Below are positions 1 to 9,624 of a stretch of 64,000 nucleotides of DNA, one piece after another. Made by a program: the position numbers and the translations under genes. The notes below the pieces were generated by a model. It was not told the DNA's origin. It did no database searches and was given only the letters and a program-made list of their open reading frames with translations. Source of the DNA: a bacterium (lineage in GTDB: Bacteria > SM23-31); assembly GCA_028278455.1 (NCBI GenBank), contig JANQEH010000186.1, positions 1 through 64,000 on the forward strand. The letters run 5' to 3'. Position 1 is the stretch's first letter. Each line of letters opens with the position of its first letter.

Positions 1-1
1 C

Positions 2-388
2 AGGCTTGGTGCCGGATTCTTCGGGGGTGAGGGATTCATCCTGCAGAGGCTCCAGGGAGACGGGATGGCTTTTGTACATGCCGGCGGAACCGTGATCAAG
101 AAAAAACTTGATAACGAAGTTATACGCGTGGATACCGGGTGTATTGTTGCTTTTACAAGTGGAATATCTTACGATATCGAACGCTCAGGAAACCTGAAAT
201 CGATGTTCTTCGGCGGTGAAGGGCTTTTCCTTGCGACTCTCAGAGGACAGGGATATGTCTGGCTTCAGAGTCTCCCGTTTTCACGTCTTGCGGACAGGAT
301 CATAGCAAGCGCTCCGAGAGCAGGCGGAGGCCAGAAGGGTGAAGGATCGATCCTTGGAGGCCTTGGTGACCTCTTCGGCGATAGATAA
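2..388 (+). CDS. AIM24 / TIGR00266 family protein, C-terminal part (5' end outside the window)
   Basis: Frame open from base 2. [28 protein letters not shown]...[25 protein letters not shown] is typical of AIM24/TIGR00266. Confidence 0.85.
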   Translation, partial: RLGAGFFGGEGFILQRLQGDGMAFVHAGGTVIKKKLDNEVIRVDTGCIVAFTSGISYDIERSGNLKSMFFGGEGLFLATLRGQGYVWLQSLPFSRLADRIIASAPRAGGGQKGEGSILGGLGDLFGDR

Positions 389-441
389 GTAGTTAATTTG
401 CTTTATTTATCGTATCCTGAGACTGTGCGAATCAGATATTA

Positions 442-1134
442 CTAAAAAATATGAAATTCCAAACCAGCTTTTAAGACAAATCCATCTAAATTTGTACTAT
501 ACGGATTGTTTGCAAATTCAAAATCTAGATTATTTACAATCCTGTTTTCGGTAACAAACATTAATCCAAGTTGGTCACTTAGCCTGTATACAGCGGATAG
601 AGAGATAACTGATCCATAAGTGTTTTTATTGAAATTCAGGTGGTTTGTCTGGAAATAATCGTCTTCTGTAATTTCAGATATATCATGTGACCAATCCGCA
701 CGAATATGGTAGTATGATATACCAAATCGGTATAAAAAAGATACATCCTTTATTACAAGAAATCTCTGCGAAAATGCTATAGTTAAAGGAGTTACATTTA
801 TTGATCTAGATGATACAGAATTGACCCAGGAAGATCCATAATCTGTCTGTATAGATTGCTTTTCAAAAAATCTGAAGTTTTCATATTCCAATTCCAGGCA
901 TTTTGTAGAACTCAGATTAAGGATAAGTCCTCCACTTAGAATTCTATCCGTTTCAGCCGATACATCTGCACCATAGTTTTCTGTTTTATTAAGAAAAAGA
1001 TTATTATCTGAGGACAAATATTTTGAGGTAGAAATGCGAAATGATATCATTTCATCCTGCGACAAAACATTTAATGGTAGACAAAATATAATAATTACAG
1101 CTATGGCAGAAGTCAAAGAAGTTTTAATATTCAC
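442..1134 (-). CDS. Secreted/outer-membrane beta-barrel-like protein (paralog A of three)
   Basis: N-terminal signal peptide (IIIFCLPLNVLSQ), alternating beta-type pattern, C-terminal ...FVLKAGLEFHIF ending in Phe. Confidence 0.6.
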   Translation of the reverse strand: MNIKTSLTSAIAVIIIFCLPLNVLSQDEMISFRISTSKYLSSDNNLFLNKTENYGADVSAETDRILSGGLILNLSSTKCLELEYENFRFFEKQSIQTDYGSSWVNSVSSRSINVTPLTIAFSQRFLVIKDVSFLYRFGISYYHIRADWSHDISEITEDDYFQTNHLNFNKNTYGSVISLSAVYRLSDQLGLMFVTENRIVNNLDFEFANNPYSTNLDGFVLKAGLEFHIF

Positions 1135-1420
1135 AATAATTCTCCTTATATTATTACATTATCTATTATACTGAATAATCCTTATAATAATCCAGTAAAA
1201 TCTATTTTTTTAATTCCGTTGAATGTATGTGATTAAAACCGGTAAATATTTAGAACCTTGATGCCAGGTTAATCCATTATGAAGGAGAAATATCATCCTG
1301 ATCGCATTCAGATTCAACATTATACCTGTCATTTTTTACTCATTTATTAAGATCCTTTTTTTTCCGTATTTTATATCCAACTGATTTCATTGCCGATTCA
1401 AACACCGGCGCTGAAAAATT

Positions 1421-2104
1421 TCAGTATATATCGAAAAGTAATCCTGCTTTCGCAAAGAAGCCGCTGAAATCTGTTCTCAATGTTCCCATTTTCTGCTTTA
1501 GATCTATCTCTTTTACAAAGCGTGGACCTGCAGATGCTATTACTGAAAAACTGTCGGTAAACCTTATCGAAGCACCCAGAGTAAATCCAAATCCCCCTGT
1601 AAGTTTTCTATCTCTTTTATAGTATGTCTGAATTTCTGTACTATTGGTTTCTGTGGAGCTGAAAATGGTATTTTTAAATTCGACGGGATATATTGAAAAA
1701 CCAGCGTTATACAGAAGTGAGAAAGATCTTGCTTCAAAAAATCTATGCATGAATGATAATGATATCGGAACAAAATGAGCAGATGTCTTATTCGTTTCAT
1801 AGAATCCGGGAATACTATTAATGATCCGGAATTCATTCTCGTAAAATCTGTATTTCTCTATTTCGAGTTCAAGGTGCTTGTTTTCGAATAACCTGAATAT
1901 AATCCCCCAATTTACACTCCTGTTTTTCTCATCAGATCTGTCTCCGGCTGAAAAACTCGACAATTGAAGTACTATTCCGTTTTTACCCGGAAACTTGTTT
2001 GCTGAGGACAACCGCAGATACAGCTTTGTGTCCTGGGAAAACGTAACCTCATTAGAAGCGGCAAACAGAAATAAAGTGAGGAATATTAGAAAAACAATCC
2101 TCAT
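1421..2104 (-). CDS. Secreted/outer-membrane beta-barrel-like protein (paralog B of three)
   Basis: Signal peptide, same length and architecture as its neighbours; C-terminus GFFAKAGLLFDIY. Confidence 0.6.
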   Translation of the reverse strand: MRIVFLIFLTLFLFAASNEVTFSQDTKLYLRLSSANKFPGKNGIVLQLSSFSAGDRSDEKNRSVNWGIIFRLFENKHLELEIEKYRFYENEFRIINSIPGFYETNKTSAHFVPISLSFMHRFFEARSFSLLYNAGFSIYPVEFKNTIFSSTETNSTEIQTYYKRDRKLTGGFGFTLGASIRFTDSFSVIASAGPRFVKEIDLKQKMGTLRTDFSGFFAKAGLLFDIY

Positions 2105-2547
2105 TTCCTCCTCCTTGTTAATGACAATGTAACTATATTATACAATGAAAGTCAGTTTTTATTCCGGTTAATGGACGTGACAAAAAAAATATCATGACCA
2201 ATATGAAATACAAGGATTTCTCAATGGATCATAAATAATAGCCTGCTAATTTATTGGTTCCGGTATTATTTGCATGTCATTTGTTTTAAAAACACGATTG
2301 ATTATTACTTGCTGTTATAGGTGTTTTCACCAACATAAAATAGATTTCTTATCTGATCAGTGCAGAAAAATTGCACAATATCTATATTGACTATGAAAAT
2401 ATTACTTTTAGTGAAAACACCAGTAGTGAGCACAAAACATCATCAATTTTCCTGAAAAGATAGAATCAGATTTCTATAAACCTGTCTCATTAAATTATTA
2501 TCGGGCAATTATCAATTGCCTTCCAGAACAAATGAATACCGTGCTGA

Positions 2548-3243
2548 TTAGAACATGTGGAATAATAATCCTGCTTTCAGTATAAATCCATCGAAAGCAG
2601 TCCCATAAGGGTTTAGATATTTATTATGATTGTAATCCTTAACAAATCTGTTTTCCGCAGAAATTACAATCGATATAAACCTGGATTCTTTCAGAGATAA
2701 TCCAAATCCTGCAGTGATTCCTGGAGTGTTTTTTGAAATACTTTTATTATAACCCGGCTGCAGCCCGGTACCCAGGTTATCATATATGATTTTTGAGTCT
2801 GTAATCTTATAATGATACCATGAAATACCGATTTTATAGAATAAGGAAAACTCTTTCTTTTTAAAGTATTGATGAATAAAAGAAAAAGTCAAAGGTATGT
2901 ATTCCAAAGTTGTTTTCTCAAGAGACGAACCACCTTTTCCGCGCGAATTGTATATCGGAAAGAACAACTCACTATAGTATGAAAATTTCTCTGATTCAAG
3001 CTCGATAAGTTTGTTTATAGTAAGTTTTACCATTATCCCCAGATTCATACTCCTGTTATCCTCGCCTGTTTTTCCATAACCTGTACTTGATATGTGAACT
3101 TCAGAAAATAAGCGTTTATTATCGCTCCTGTAAAATTTTGAAGCTGATAAACTCAGTGAGAGATTGTCATCCTGGGAGAAAACTTCTATAGGCAGGTGGG
3201 CTAATATTATAATAGAAAACAAAGATAAGACAAGTTTTCTCAC
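2548..3243 (-). CDS. Secreted/outer-membrane beta-barrel-like protein (paralog C of three)
   Basis: Signal peptide; C-terminus NPYGTAFDGFILKAGLLFHMF parallels paralog A. Confidence 0.6.
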   Translation of the reverse strand: MRKLVLSLFSIIILAHLPIEVFSQDDNLSLSLSASKFYRSDNKRLFSEVHISSTGYGKTGEDNRSMNLGIMVKLTINKLIELESEKFSYYSELFFPIYNSRGKGGSSLEKTTLEYIPLTFSFIHQYFKKKEFSLFYKIGISWYHYKITDSKIIYDNLGTGLQPGYNKSISKNTPGITAGFGLSLKESRFISIVISAENRFVKDYNHNKYLNPYGTAFDGFILKAGLLFHMF

Positions 3244-3559
3244 AATAATCCTCTATATTTATGACCTTTTACGATTATACAGGAGAATTTAGGCAATATT
3301 CCCTGTAATGCTGATTATTTTGATTTCTTATGTAACTTCCTATGATTTTCTGCATCAAACAGGTATATAATCAATGAACGGAAAATATAAAAAACCTGTC
3401 AATACCGCGTATCTGACGAAAAAATTAACAAAAAATCAAAAAATTTAAAAAAGATGAAAAAAAACATTGACATTTTGGAACTTTTTGATTAAATGTAAGT
3501 ACATATAATGTAAGCACAATAAATGTACGGAAGCACAACAGCCAACAACAGGGTGTACA

Positions 3560-4012
3560 ATGGAACTGGAAAAAGAGATCATGGTTAAAAACTTCAGAAA
3601 CGAATACCATAAAGCTGTCGTTAATCTCAAGTATACCGGAAATTGGATCAGTATGAAGACTAACAGCATACTGAAACCTTACGGTATATCAAACCAGCAG
3701 TACAATGTCCTCAGAATTCTTAGGGGACAGAACCCAAAGCCGGCTACCGTAAACCTGCTGATCGAGAGAATGCTCGATAAATCCTCAAACGCTTCAAGAA
3801 TAGTAGACAAGCTTGAAAGTAAAGGCCTTGCCAACAGGGTTACATGCGCCAACGATAGAAGAGCTGTTGATGTTTTCATTACTAAAAAAGGGCTCGAGAT
3901 CCTTGACTCACTGGATTCTGATATTATTAATGTCGAGGAAGGGATCAGTAAGAACCTTAATAAAAAAGAAACTGATGAACTGAACAGACTGCTTGACAAA
4001 CTTCGTGGTTAA
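3560..4012 (+). CDS. MarR family transcriptional regulator
   Basis: Winged-helix pattern: QQYNVLRILRGQ...LIERMLDKSSNASRIVDKLESKGLANRVTCANDRRAVDVFITKKG. Confidence 0.9.
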   Translation: MELEKEIMVKNFRNEYHKAVVNLKYTGNWISMKTNSILKPYGISNQQYNVLRILRGQNPKPATVNLLIERMLDKSSNASRIVDKLESKGLANRVTCANDRRAVDVFITKKGLEILDSLDSDIINVEEGISKNLNKKETDELNRLLDKLRG

Positions 4013-4055
4013 TTCAATCTAACTGTTCAGCACATATAATATGAGGGTAATTAAA

Positions 4056-4646
4056 ATGATAGACATACATGAAGAAAAACAGAAAGTATTTGAGCGTGAA
4101 GCATTTCCGCTAATGGATTCTCTATACAACTCGGCTCTTAAGCTGACATATAATGAAGATGACGCAAAGGATCTCGTACAGGATACATTCTTCAAGGGTT
4201 TCAGGTTTCTTCACCAGTTCGAGCGGGGCACAAGCATGCATGCCTGGCTGTTCAGGATCATGAAAAACACATTTATCAACAATTACCGGAAGAAAGTAAA
4301 ACAGCCTTCCAAGGTAGATTTCGATGAAGTCGAGCCTTTTTTAGACCGGATTGTTCTCGATAAGGATTTCACAAGCGAAGAGATCGAACACATTCTTAAT
4401 AATTCTCTGAGCGACGAAGTGAACGAAGCTCTTATGAAACTACCGGAAGAATTCAGGCTTGTACTCGTGCTATCCGATATGGAAGGATTTTCATACAAAG
4501 AGATCGCCGATATTATGGAAATACCTATCGGAACCGTAAGGTCCCGTCTTTCCAGGGCAAGAAAGGCGATGTTCAATAAACTCGCTAACAATAAGAAGTT
4601 CAGTAAATACTCAACAACTGCTGAGGTTTACGTAGAACAGAATTGA
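4056..4646 (+). CDS. ECF-type RNA polymerase sigma factor
   Basis: Sigma region 2 (DDAKDLVQDTFFKGFRFLHQFERGTSMHAWLFRIMKNTFINNYRKK) and region 4 (EFRLVLVLSDMEGFSYKEIADIMEIPIGTVRSRLSRARK). ATG at 4056 chosen over the track start at 4041. Confidence 0.9.
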   Translation: MIDIHEEKQKVFEREAFPLMDSLYNSALKLTYNEDDAKDLVQDTFFKGFRFLHQFERGTSMHAWLFRIMKNTFINNYRKKVKQPSKVDFDEVEPFLDRIVLDKDFTSEEIEHILNNSLSDEVNEALMKLPEEFRLVLVLSDMEGFSYKEIADIMEIPIGTVRSRLSRARKAMFNKLANNKKFSKYSTTAEVYVEQN

Positions 4647-4651
4647 CTACA

Positions 4652-5362
4652 ATGAAAAAAGAACTATATAAAGCACATACAAGGAAACACTTTGATCATG
4701 GTTGGCTGAAGACATGGCACTCGTTCAGCTTTGGAAATTATTACGATCCTGAGAGGATGAATTTCGGAGCCCTCAGAGTACTTAATGATGATATAATTGA
4801 TCCGGATTCAGGTTTCGGAACACATCCTCATGATAATATGGAGATAGTAACCATTCCCCTATCCGGTACTCTTACACATAAAGACAGTGCCGGAAATGAA
4901 GAGGGATTGACAACCAATGAAATTCAGGTAATGTCCGCAGGAACAGGAATTCAGCATTCAGAATTCAACTTATCGAAAAATGATTCTGTTAGACTTTTAC
5001 AGATCTGGATATACCCAAGAGAACGCGGATTGGCGCCTTCTTATGATCAGAGTTCTTTCGATATAAAAAACAGGTTGAACAGGTTCGATACTGTTGTCTC
5101 CCCGGGAGATAACGGAGGAAGTTTGACCATTAACCAGAATTCCTATATTTCATTGGCGAAATTTGATAAAAACAGAAAGGCTGAATATCAGATAAAGGCC
5201 GATGGAAACGGGGCGTTCGTTTTTGTGATCAGCGGGAAGATCAGGATAGACGACTTGGAACTCGAAAACCGGGATGCTCTCGGTTTATCAGAATGCAGCG
5301 ATTTTGATATTGATGTTATTGAAGAATCGGAATTACTGATCATCGAAGTACCGATGAATTAA
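4652..5362 (+). CDS. Pirin family protein
   Basis: FGNYYDPERMNFGALRVLNDDIIDPDSGFGTHPHDNMEIVTIPLSGTLTHKDSAGNE...AGTGIQHSEFN is the pirin cupin signature. Track start 4643 is a TTG; the ATG is at 4652. Confidence 0.95.
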   Translation: MKKELYKAHTRKHFDHGWLKTWHSFSFGNYYDPERMNFGALRVLNDDIIDPDSGFGTHPHDNMEIVTIPLSGTLTHKDSAGNEEGLTTNEIQVMSAGTGIQHSEFNLSKNDSVRLLQIWIYPRERGLAPSYDQSSFDIKNRLNRFDTVVSPGDNGGSLTINQNSYISLAKFDKNRKAEYQIKADGNGAFVFVISGKIRIDDLELENRDALGLSECSDFDIDVIEESELLIIEVPMN

Positions 5363-5383
5363 AACGCCCGAATCGAGAAGATA

Positions 5384-5956
5384 ATGTATAAAATAGCTAT
5401 ACTATTAGGCAGTGTTAGGGAAGGAAGACAGAGCCAGAAAGCAGCATATTACATAAATAATGAACTTGATAAATATGAAAATGTCGAGGTGAAATTTGTC
5501 GATCTTTTTCAATTGAATATCCCGATGTTCTCTAAGCAGCTTAAACCCGGTGATGAACCTGAGGGAAAACTGAAAGAATATTCCGACATTCTACGTGAAT
5601 CCGATTCAATCATCATCGTAACACCGGAATACAAGGGAGGTTATCCGGCAGTTCTGAAAAACGCACTTGACCATGTGAGGGATGAGATGTTCTTTAAACC
5701 TGTGGCGGTTGCATCAATCTCCAGCGGGGGTTTCGGTGGAAGCAGTGTACTTACCCAGCTGCGTGTAGTTTTACTTCACATGGGAGCACTGCCAATTCCG
5801 GCGAGACTTCCGGTTTCTTATGTTCAGGATGTCTTCGGAGAGGAAGGACAACTTCTTAATGAATCATATAAAGATTCAACCGATACATTTATCAAGAGGC
5901 TGCTCTGGTTCACAGAAGCCATAGCAGAAAAGAAAAAACAGGATAATAATAATTGA
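5384..5956 (+). CDS. NADPH-dependent FMN reductase family protein
   Basis: GSVREGRQSQKAA and TPEYKGGYPAVLKNALDHV motifs of the flavodoxin-like FMN_red family. Confidence 0.9.
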   Translation: MYKIAILLGSVREGRQSQKAAYYINNELDKYENVEVKFVDLFQLNIPMFSKQLKPGDEPEGKLKEYSDILRESDSIIIVTPEYKGGYPAVLKNALDHVRDEMFFKPVAVASISSGGFGGSSVLTQLRVVLLHMGALPIPARLPVSYVQDVFGEEGQLLNESYKDSTDTFIKRLLWFTEAIAEKKKQDNNN

Positions 5957-6030
5957 CAGGAACTCGCAATACAGGACGACAGTATAAGATAATAAATAAG
6001 ACTATTACATACCTCCTATATATAAATTTT

Positions 6031-6063
6031 CCCGAGTAGCAGGCCACTACCCGGGTTTTTTTT
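6031..6063 (+). terminator. Rho-independent terminator
   Basis: CCCGAGTAG-CAGGCCA-CTACCCGGG stem (one mismatch) followed by T8, about 75 bp after the FMN reductase stop. Confidence 0.8.
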
Positions 6064-6380
6064 GTATGAATTACATCTCTGGAAGCCTGCATGATAGTAT
6101 GATTAGGAAAACTGTGGTTGTCATTGCGTCCTTCCAGCCGGAATCTAATGCCCTCCGTTTTTCCGATTATTAAGTGCTGACAGAGTGAATTCTGTCATCT
6201 CGACTGAAAATCCGAGACTTCGGGACGAACTGTAGAAATCTTTGAACTCCGTTCTGTATTAAAATACTGTTACTAAGAGGAATCGGATTTATCCACTTTT
6301 AACTTGACTGGAAATAAAATATACCTTACACTTAAATACTTCGTTCTATCACCCAATCTTACCAAAAACGTGAGGCGGCT

Positions 6381-8807
6381 ATGATCTTCTCTGCGAAATC
6401 TTTATTCAGAATTGTTATTATTATTGTTTTTTCTATGCTGATTTTCTCTGGAGCTTATTCACAAACTGATCAACAGAACTATAGCATCTCTGGACTGAAC
6501 AATACTGTCGAGATTCTTAAAGACAGATGGGGAATATCTCATATTTATGCCGGAAACCAGGAAGACTTGTTCTTTGCGCAGGGATTCAACGTTGCCAGGG
6601 ACAGACTTTTCCAACTTGAATTATGGCGGCGTGAGGCAACCGGAACGCTGTCGGAAGTATTCGGTGAAAAAGCTCTTCTCAGAGACCATCGTGCCCGCCT
6701 CTTCAAATACAGGGGAGACCGTGAACAGGAATTGAACCATTATCACCCGGAAGGTGAAATGATAATCACTTCATTTGTAAAGGGTATCAACTCATACATT
6801 GATCTCACGGAAAAGAATCCTGAGCTTTTACCGGTTGAATTCCGCCTGCTGGGTATTAAACCTAAATACTGGACTTGGGAATCCGTCATTTCCAGGCACA
6901 ACGGTCTCTACAGAAATGTCAGGTATGAAGTTCAGAATGCAGTGAAAGTCAACGGGATAGGGATCGAAAAATACATGGAGCTAGCCAATTACGAACCTTT
7001 TGATATCGACCTGAAGATCACCGAAGGCATCGATCTTTCAATTATTCCAGAGCATGTACTCAGAATCTACGCTTCGCGAGGCAGAAGTTTCATCGATCCT
7101 GAGGATATAGTAGATCCATCTGCCCGTTCTGTCATGAACGGTGGTTTCTATAGTACCTTAGGCAGATTTGACCTGTATAAACCATATAATATAGAAGAGA
7201 TCGGGAGCAACAATTGGGTTGTGAACGGAGATCATACAGCTTCGCACTACCCTATAATGGCAAACGATCCGCACAGGACACAGCAGGTCCCTTCGCTGCG
7301 ATACTGGGCACACCTGTCTGCCCCGGGTTGGAATGTAATCGGGGGAGGTGAACCTTCCCTTCCGGGATTATCGATTGGTCATAACGAGCACGGCGCATGG
7401 GGGCTGACTATCTTCTCTATTGACCAGGAAGACATGTATATCTACGATATTAATCCCTCTAACGGAGACCAGTACATGTATAGAGGCAGCTGGGAAAATA
7501 TGACTGTAATCAGTGAGAGGATAGACATCAAAGATAAAATGCCAAGAAACATTGATCTGAAATTCACACGTCACGGTCCGGTTATCTACGAAGACCGGGA
7601 AAACAACAAGGCCTATGCTGTCAGGGCTGCATGGCTGGAAAAAGGATGCGCCCCCTATCTCGCAAGCCTCAGGATGGACCAGGCAAAGAACTGGGAAGAA
7701 TTTCGCGAAGCTTGCACTTACTCGAGAACTCCCTCGGAGAACATGGTTTGGGCAGATAAATATGGAGATATCGGATGGCAGGCTGTCGGGATTACGCCTA
7801 TAAGGACTAATTGGTACGGTGAACTCCCTGTACCTGGTGACGGGAATTACGAATGGGAAGGCTATCTGCCTATACGCAACCTTCCAATGAAGTTTAATCC
7901 TCCGGAAGGATTTATAGGGACTGCGAACGAATTCAACGTCCCGCATGGGTATCCCTACCGTCTCGGATACCGCTGGTCTGATAAGTTCCGATCGAACAGG
8001 ATCGCAGAGGTACTCGGATCCGGAAAAAAACACTCAATGGTTGACATGATGAAACTGCAGTGCGATGAGCTTTCTGTTCCGGCACGGGACCTGATCCCTC
8101 TTTTAAATGGGCTTTCAACAGGTGACCGAAAAACGCAGATGGCTCTCGAGATGCTGCTGAACTGGGACTGCGTTATGGAGGCAGAGGCAGTTGAACCATC
8201 GATCTATCTGACATGGGAGAGAATTCTGTCTGTCGCTGCCGGTGAGGTTATTAACAACAGGATACCGGAACGCTATGCATCCCGTCTTCCACTTACAAGA
8301 ATAATTGATCACCTCTCTGCACCTGACGGCAGATTTGGAGATGATCCGCTTTCTGGAAGAGACAGGTTACTTATCTCTTCACTTGAAAAGGCTGTATCAG
8401 ATCTTGAAGAAAGACTTGGAAAGGATATGAAGAAGTGGCAGTATGGCCAGGAAAAAATGCATTTTATAAAGATCAGGCATATTTTAAGCCGTGTAGTCAA
8501 CGAGGAATATCAAAAGAAATTCGACGTCGGCCCCTATCCCAGAGGAGGTTATAGCTATGCTGTAAATAATACGAGCTATGGAGGTAACCAGCGTGCCGGT
8601 GCTTCATTCAGGATAATTGCAGATACAGGTAACTGGGATAACTCTGTAGGGACAAATACTCCCGGCCAGTCCGGCAATCCCGAAAGCCCATTCTACCGGA
8701 ATATCTTCGAAACCTGGGCAAAGAATAAGTATTTCCCGGTATTCTTTTCGAGGAATAAAATTGAGTCTGTTACTGAATTGAAGATAGTACTGAATCCTGG
8801 AAAATAG
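6381..8807 (+). CDS. Penicillin acylase family (Ntn) hydrolase, secreted
   Basis: Signal peptide; EIGSNNWVVNGDHTASHYPIMANDPHR (Ser nucleophile motif of the beta chain); alpha-chain DRWGISHIYAGNQEDLFFAQGF. Confidence 0.92.
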   Translation: MIFSAKSLFRIVIIIVFSMLIFSGAYSQTDQQNYSISGLNNTVEILKDRWGISHIYAGNQEDLFFAQGFNVARDRLFQLELWRREATGTLSEVFGEKALLRDHRARLFKYRGDREQELNHYHPEGEMIITSFVKGINSYIDLTEKNPELLPVEFRLLGIKPKYWTWESVISRHNGLYRNVRYEVQNAVKVNGIGIEKYMELANYEPFDIDLKITEGIDLSIIPEHVLRIYASRGRSFIDPEDIVDPSARSVMNGGFYSTLGRFDLYKPYNIEEIGSNNWVVNGDHTASHYPIMANDPHRTQQVPSLRYWAHLSAPGWNVIGGGEPSLPGLSIGHNEHGAWGLTIFSIDQEDMYIYDINPSNGDQYMYRGSWENMTVISERIDIKDKMPRNIDLKFTRHGPVIYEDRENNKAYAVRAAWLEKGCAPYLASLRMDQAKNWEEFREACTYSRTPSENMVWADKYGDIGWQAVGITPIRTNWYGELPVPGDGNYEWEGYLPIRNLPMKFNPPEGFIGTANEFNVPHGYPYRLGYRWSDKFRSNRIAEVLGSGKKHSMVDMMKLQCDELSVPARDLIPLLNGLSTGDRKTQMALEMLLNWDCVMEAEAVEPSIYLTWERILSVAAGEVINNRIPERYASRLPLTRIIDHLSAPDGRFGDDPLSGRDRLLISSLEKAVSDLEERLGKDMKKWQYGQEKMHFIKIRHILSRVVNEEYQKKFDVGPYPRGGYSYAVNNTSYGGNQRAGASFRIIADTGNWDNSVGTNTPGQSGNPESPFYRNIFETWAKNKYFPVFFSRNKIESVTELKIVLNPGK

Positions 8808-8809
8808 GT

Positions 8810-9568
8810 TTAGGATTCAATCCTGTATTTACTTAGAAGATTCTTTTTATAATTCTTTCCGAGATTTAGTTTTTTTTCGTTTTTCAGCACAACCGTATAT
8901 TTATTCGCTTTTTGCTGAAGTTCCTTTATATAATCTATATTCACGATGTATGACCTGTGTATCCGTATGAATTTTGAAGGATCCAGATTCTTTTCGGTTA
9001 CACTAATAGAATTTCTCGTTAAATACCATGTATCCTCAAGATAGATCTTAATGTAGTAAGTTGCAGCTTCTATCCAGTTAATATCTTCGGTTTTTATGAA
9101 TATAAATTTTCCTTTGTCTTTAATAGATATTCTGTCCAGATATTTATTGGAGTCTTCAATACTATCAAGCAGTGATTCAATTTTGTCTCTCAGATAATTC
9201 TTGGTAAAAATGTTCTCCTTTGCGCTCTTCAATGAATTCCGGAACCTTTCGCTGTCAAAAGGTTTCACCAGATAATCCAATGCATTAACCTCAAAAGCCC
9301 TTAATGCATATTCATTATATGCAGTCGTAAATATAACGTTTGGGATGTATATATCTTTCAAGGCTTCAAGCACCTGAAAGCCATCCATACCCGGCATCTG
9401 AACATCGAGGAAAACAAGGTCCGGTTTTTCTTCCGCTATGACATCTACTGCTTCAAGCCCGTTACTGCATTCGGATATGATTCTGACTTCTGTATCATAT
9501 TCAAGAAAAGTATTAATAATCTTTCTCGAATAAGGCTCGTCATCGACAATTACTGCTTTGATTATCAT
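8810..9568 (-). CDS. LytTR-type response regulator
   Basis: Receiver domain (VDDEPYSR...DLVFLDVQMPGMDGFQ...LVKPF) plus LytTR domain (INWIEAATYYIKIYL...FIRIHRSYIVNIDYIKEL). Confidence 0.95.
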   Translation of the reverse strand: MIIKAVIVDDEPYSRKIINTFLEYDTEVRIISECSNGLEAVDVIAEEKPDLVFLDVQMPGMDGFQVLEALKDIYIPNVIFTTAYNEYALRAFEVNALDYLVKPFDSERFRNSLKSAKENIFTKNYLRDKIESLLDSIEDSNKYLDRISIKDKGKFIFIKTEDINWIEAATYYIKIYLEDTWYLTRNSISVTEKNLDPSKFIRIHRSYIVNIDYIKELQQKANKYTVVLKNEKKLNLGKNYKKNLLSKYRIES

Positions 9569-9624
9569 AGAATTATCTCGGTTAAGCGATATCTAATTGT
9601 ATTAATAATTATTTATTAGAGTGT

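Noticed and set aside
1564-1836. 90-aa minus-strand ORF overlapping paralog B in another frame
   Set aside because: Lies wholly inside a better-supported same-strand gene with a signal peptide.
3468-3509. Possible sigma70 promoter (TTGACA at 3468 with TATAAT at 3504)
   Set aside because: The spacing between the two hexamers is about 30 bp, far from 17 bp, so they cannot form one promoter.
3679-3999. 106-aa minus-strand Ser-rich ORF opposite the MarR gene
   Set aside because: Ser/Leu-rich antisense translation with no independent support.
7368-8033. 221-aa minus-strand ORF inside the penicillin acylase gene
   Set aside because: Shadow ORF opposite a well-supported gene; low-complexity translation with no family motifs.
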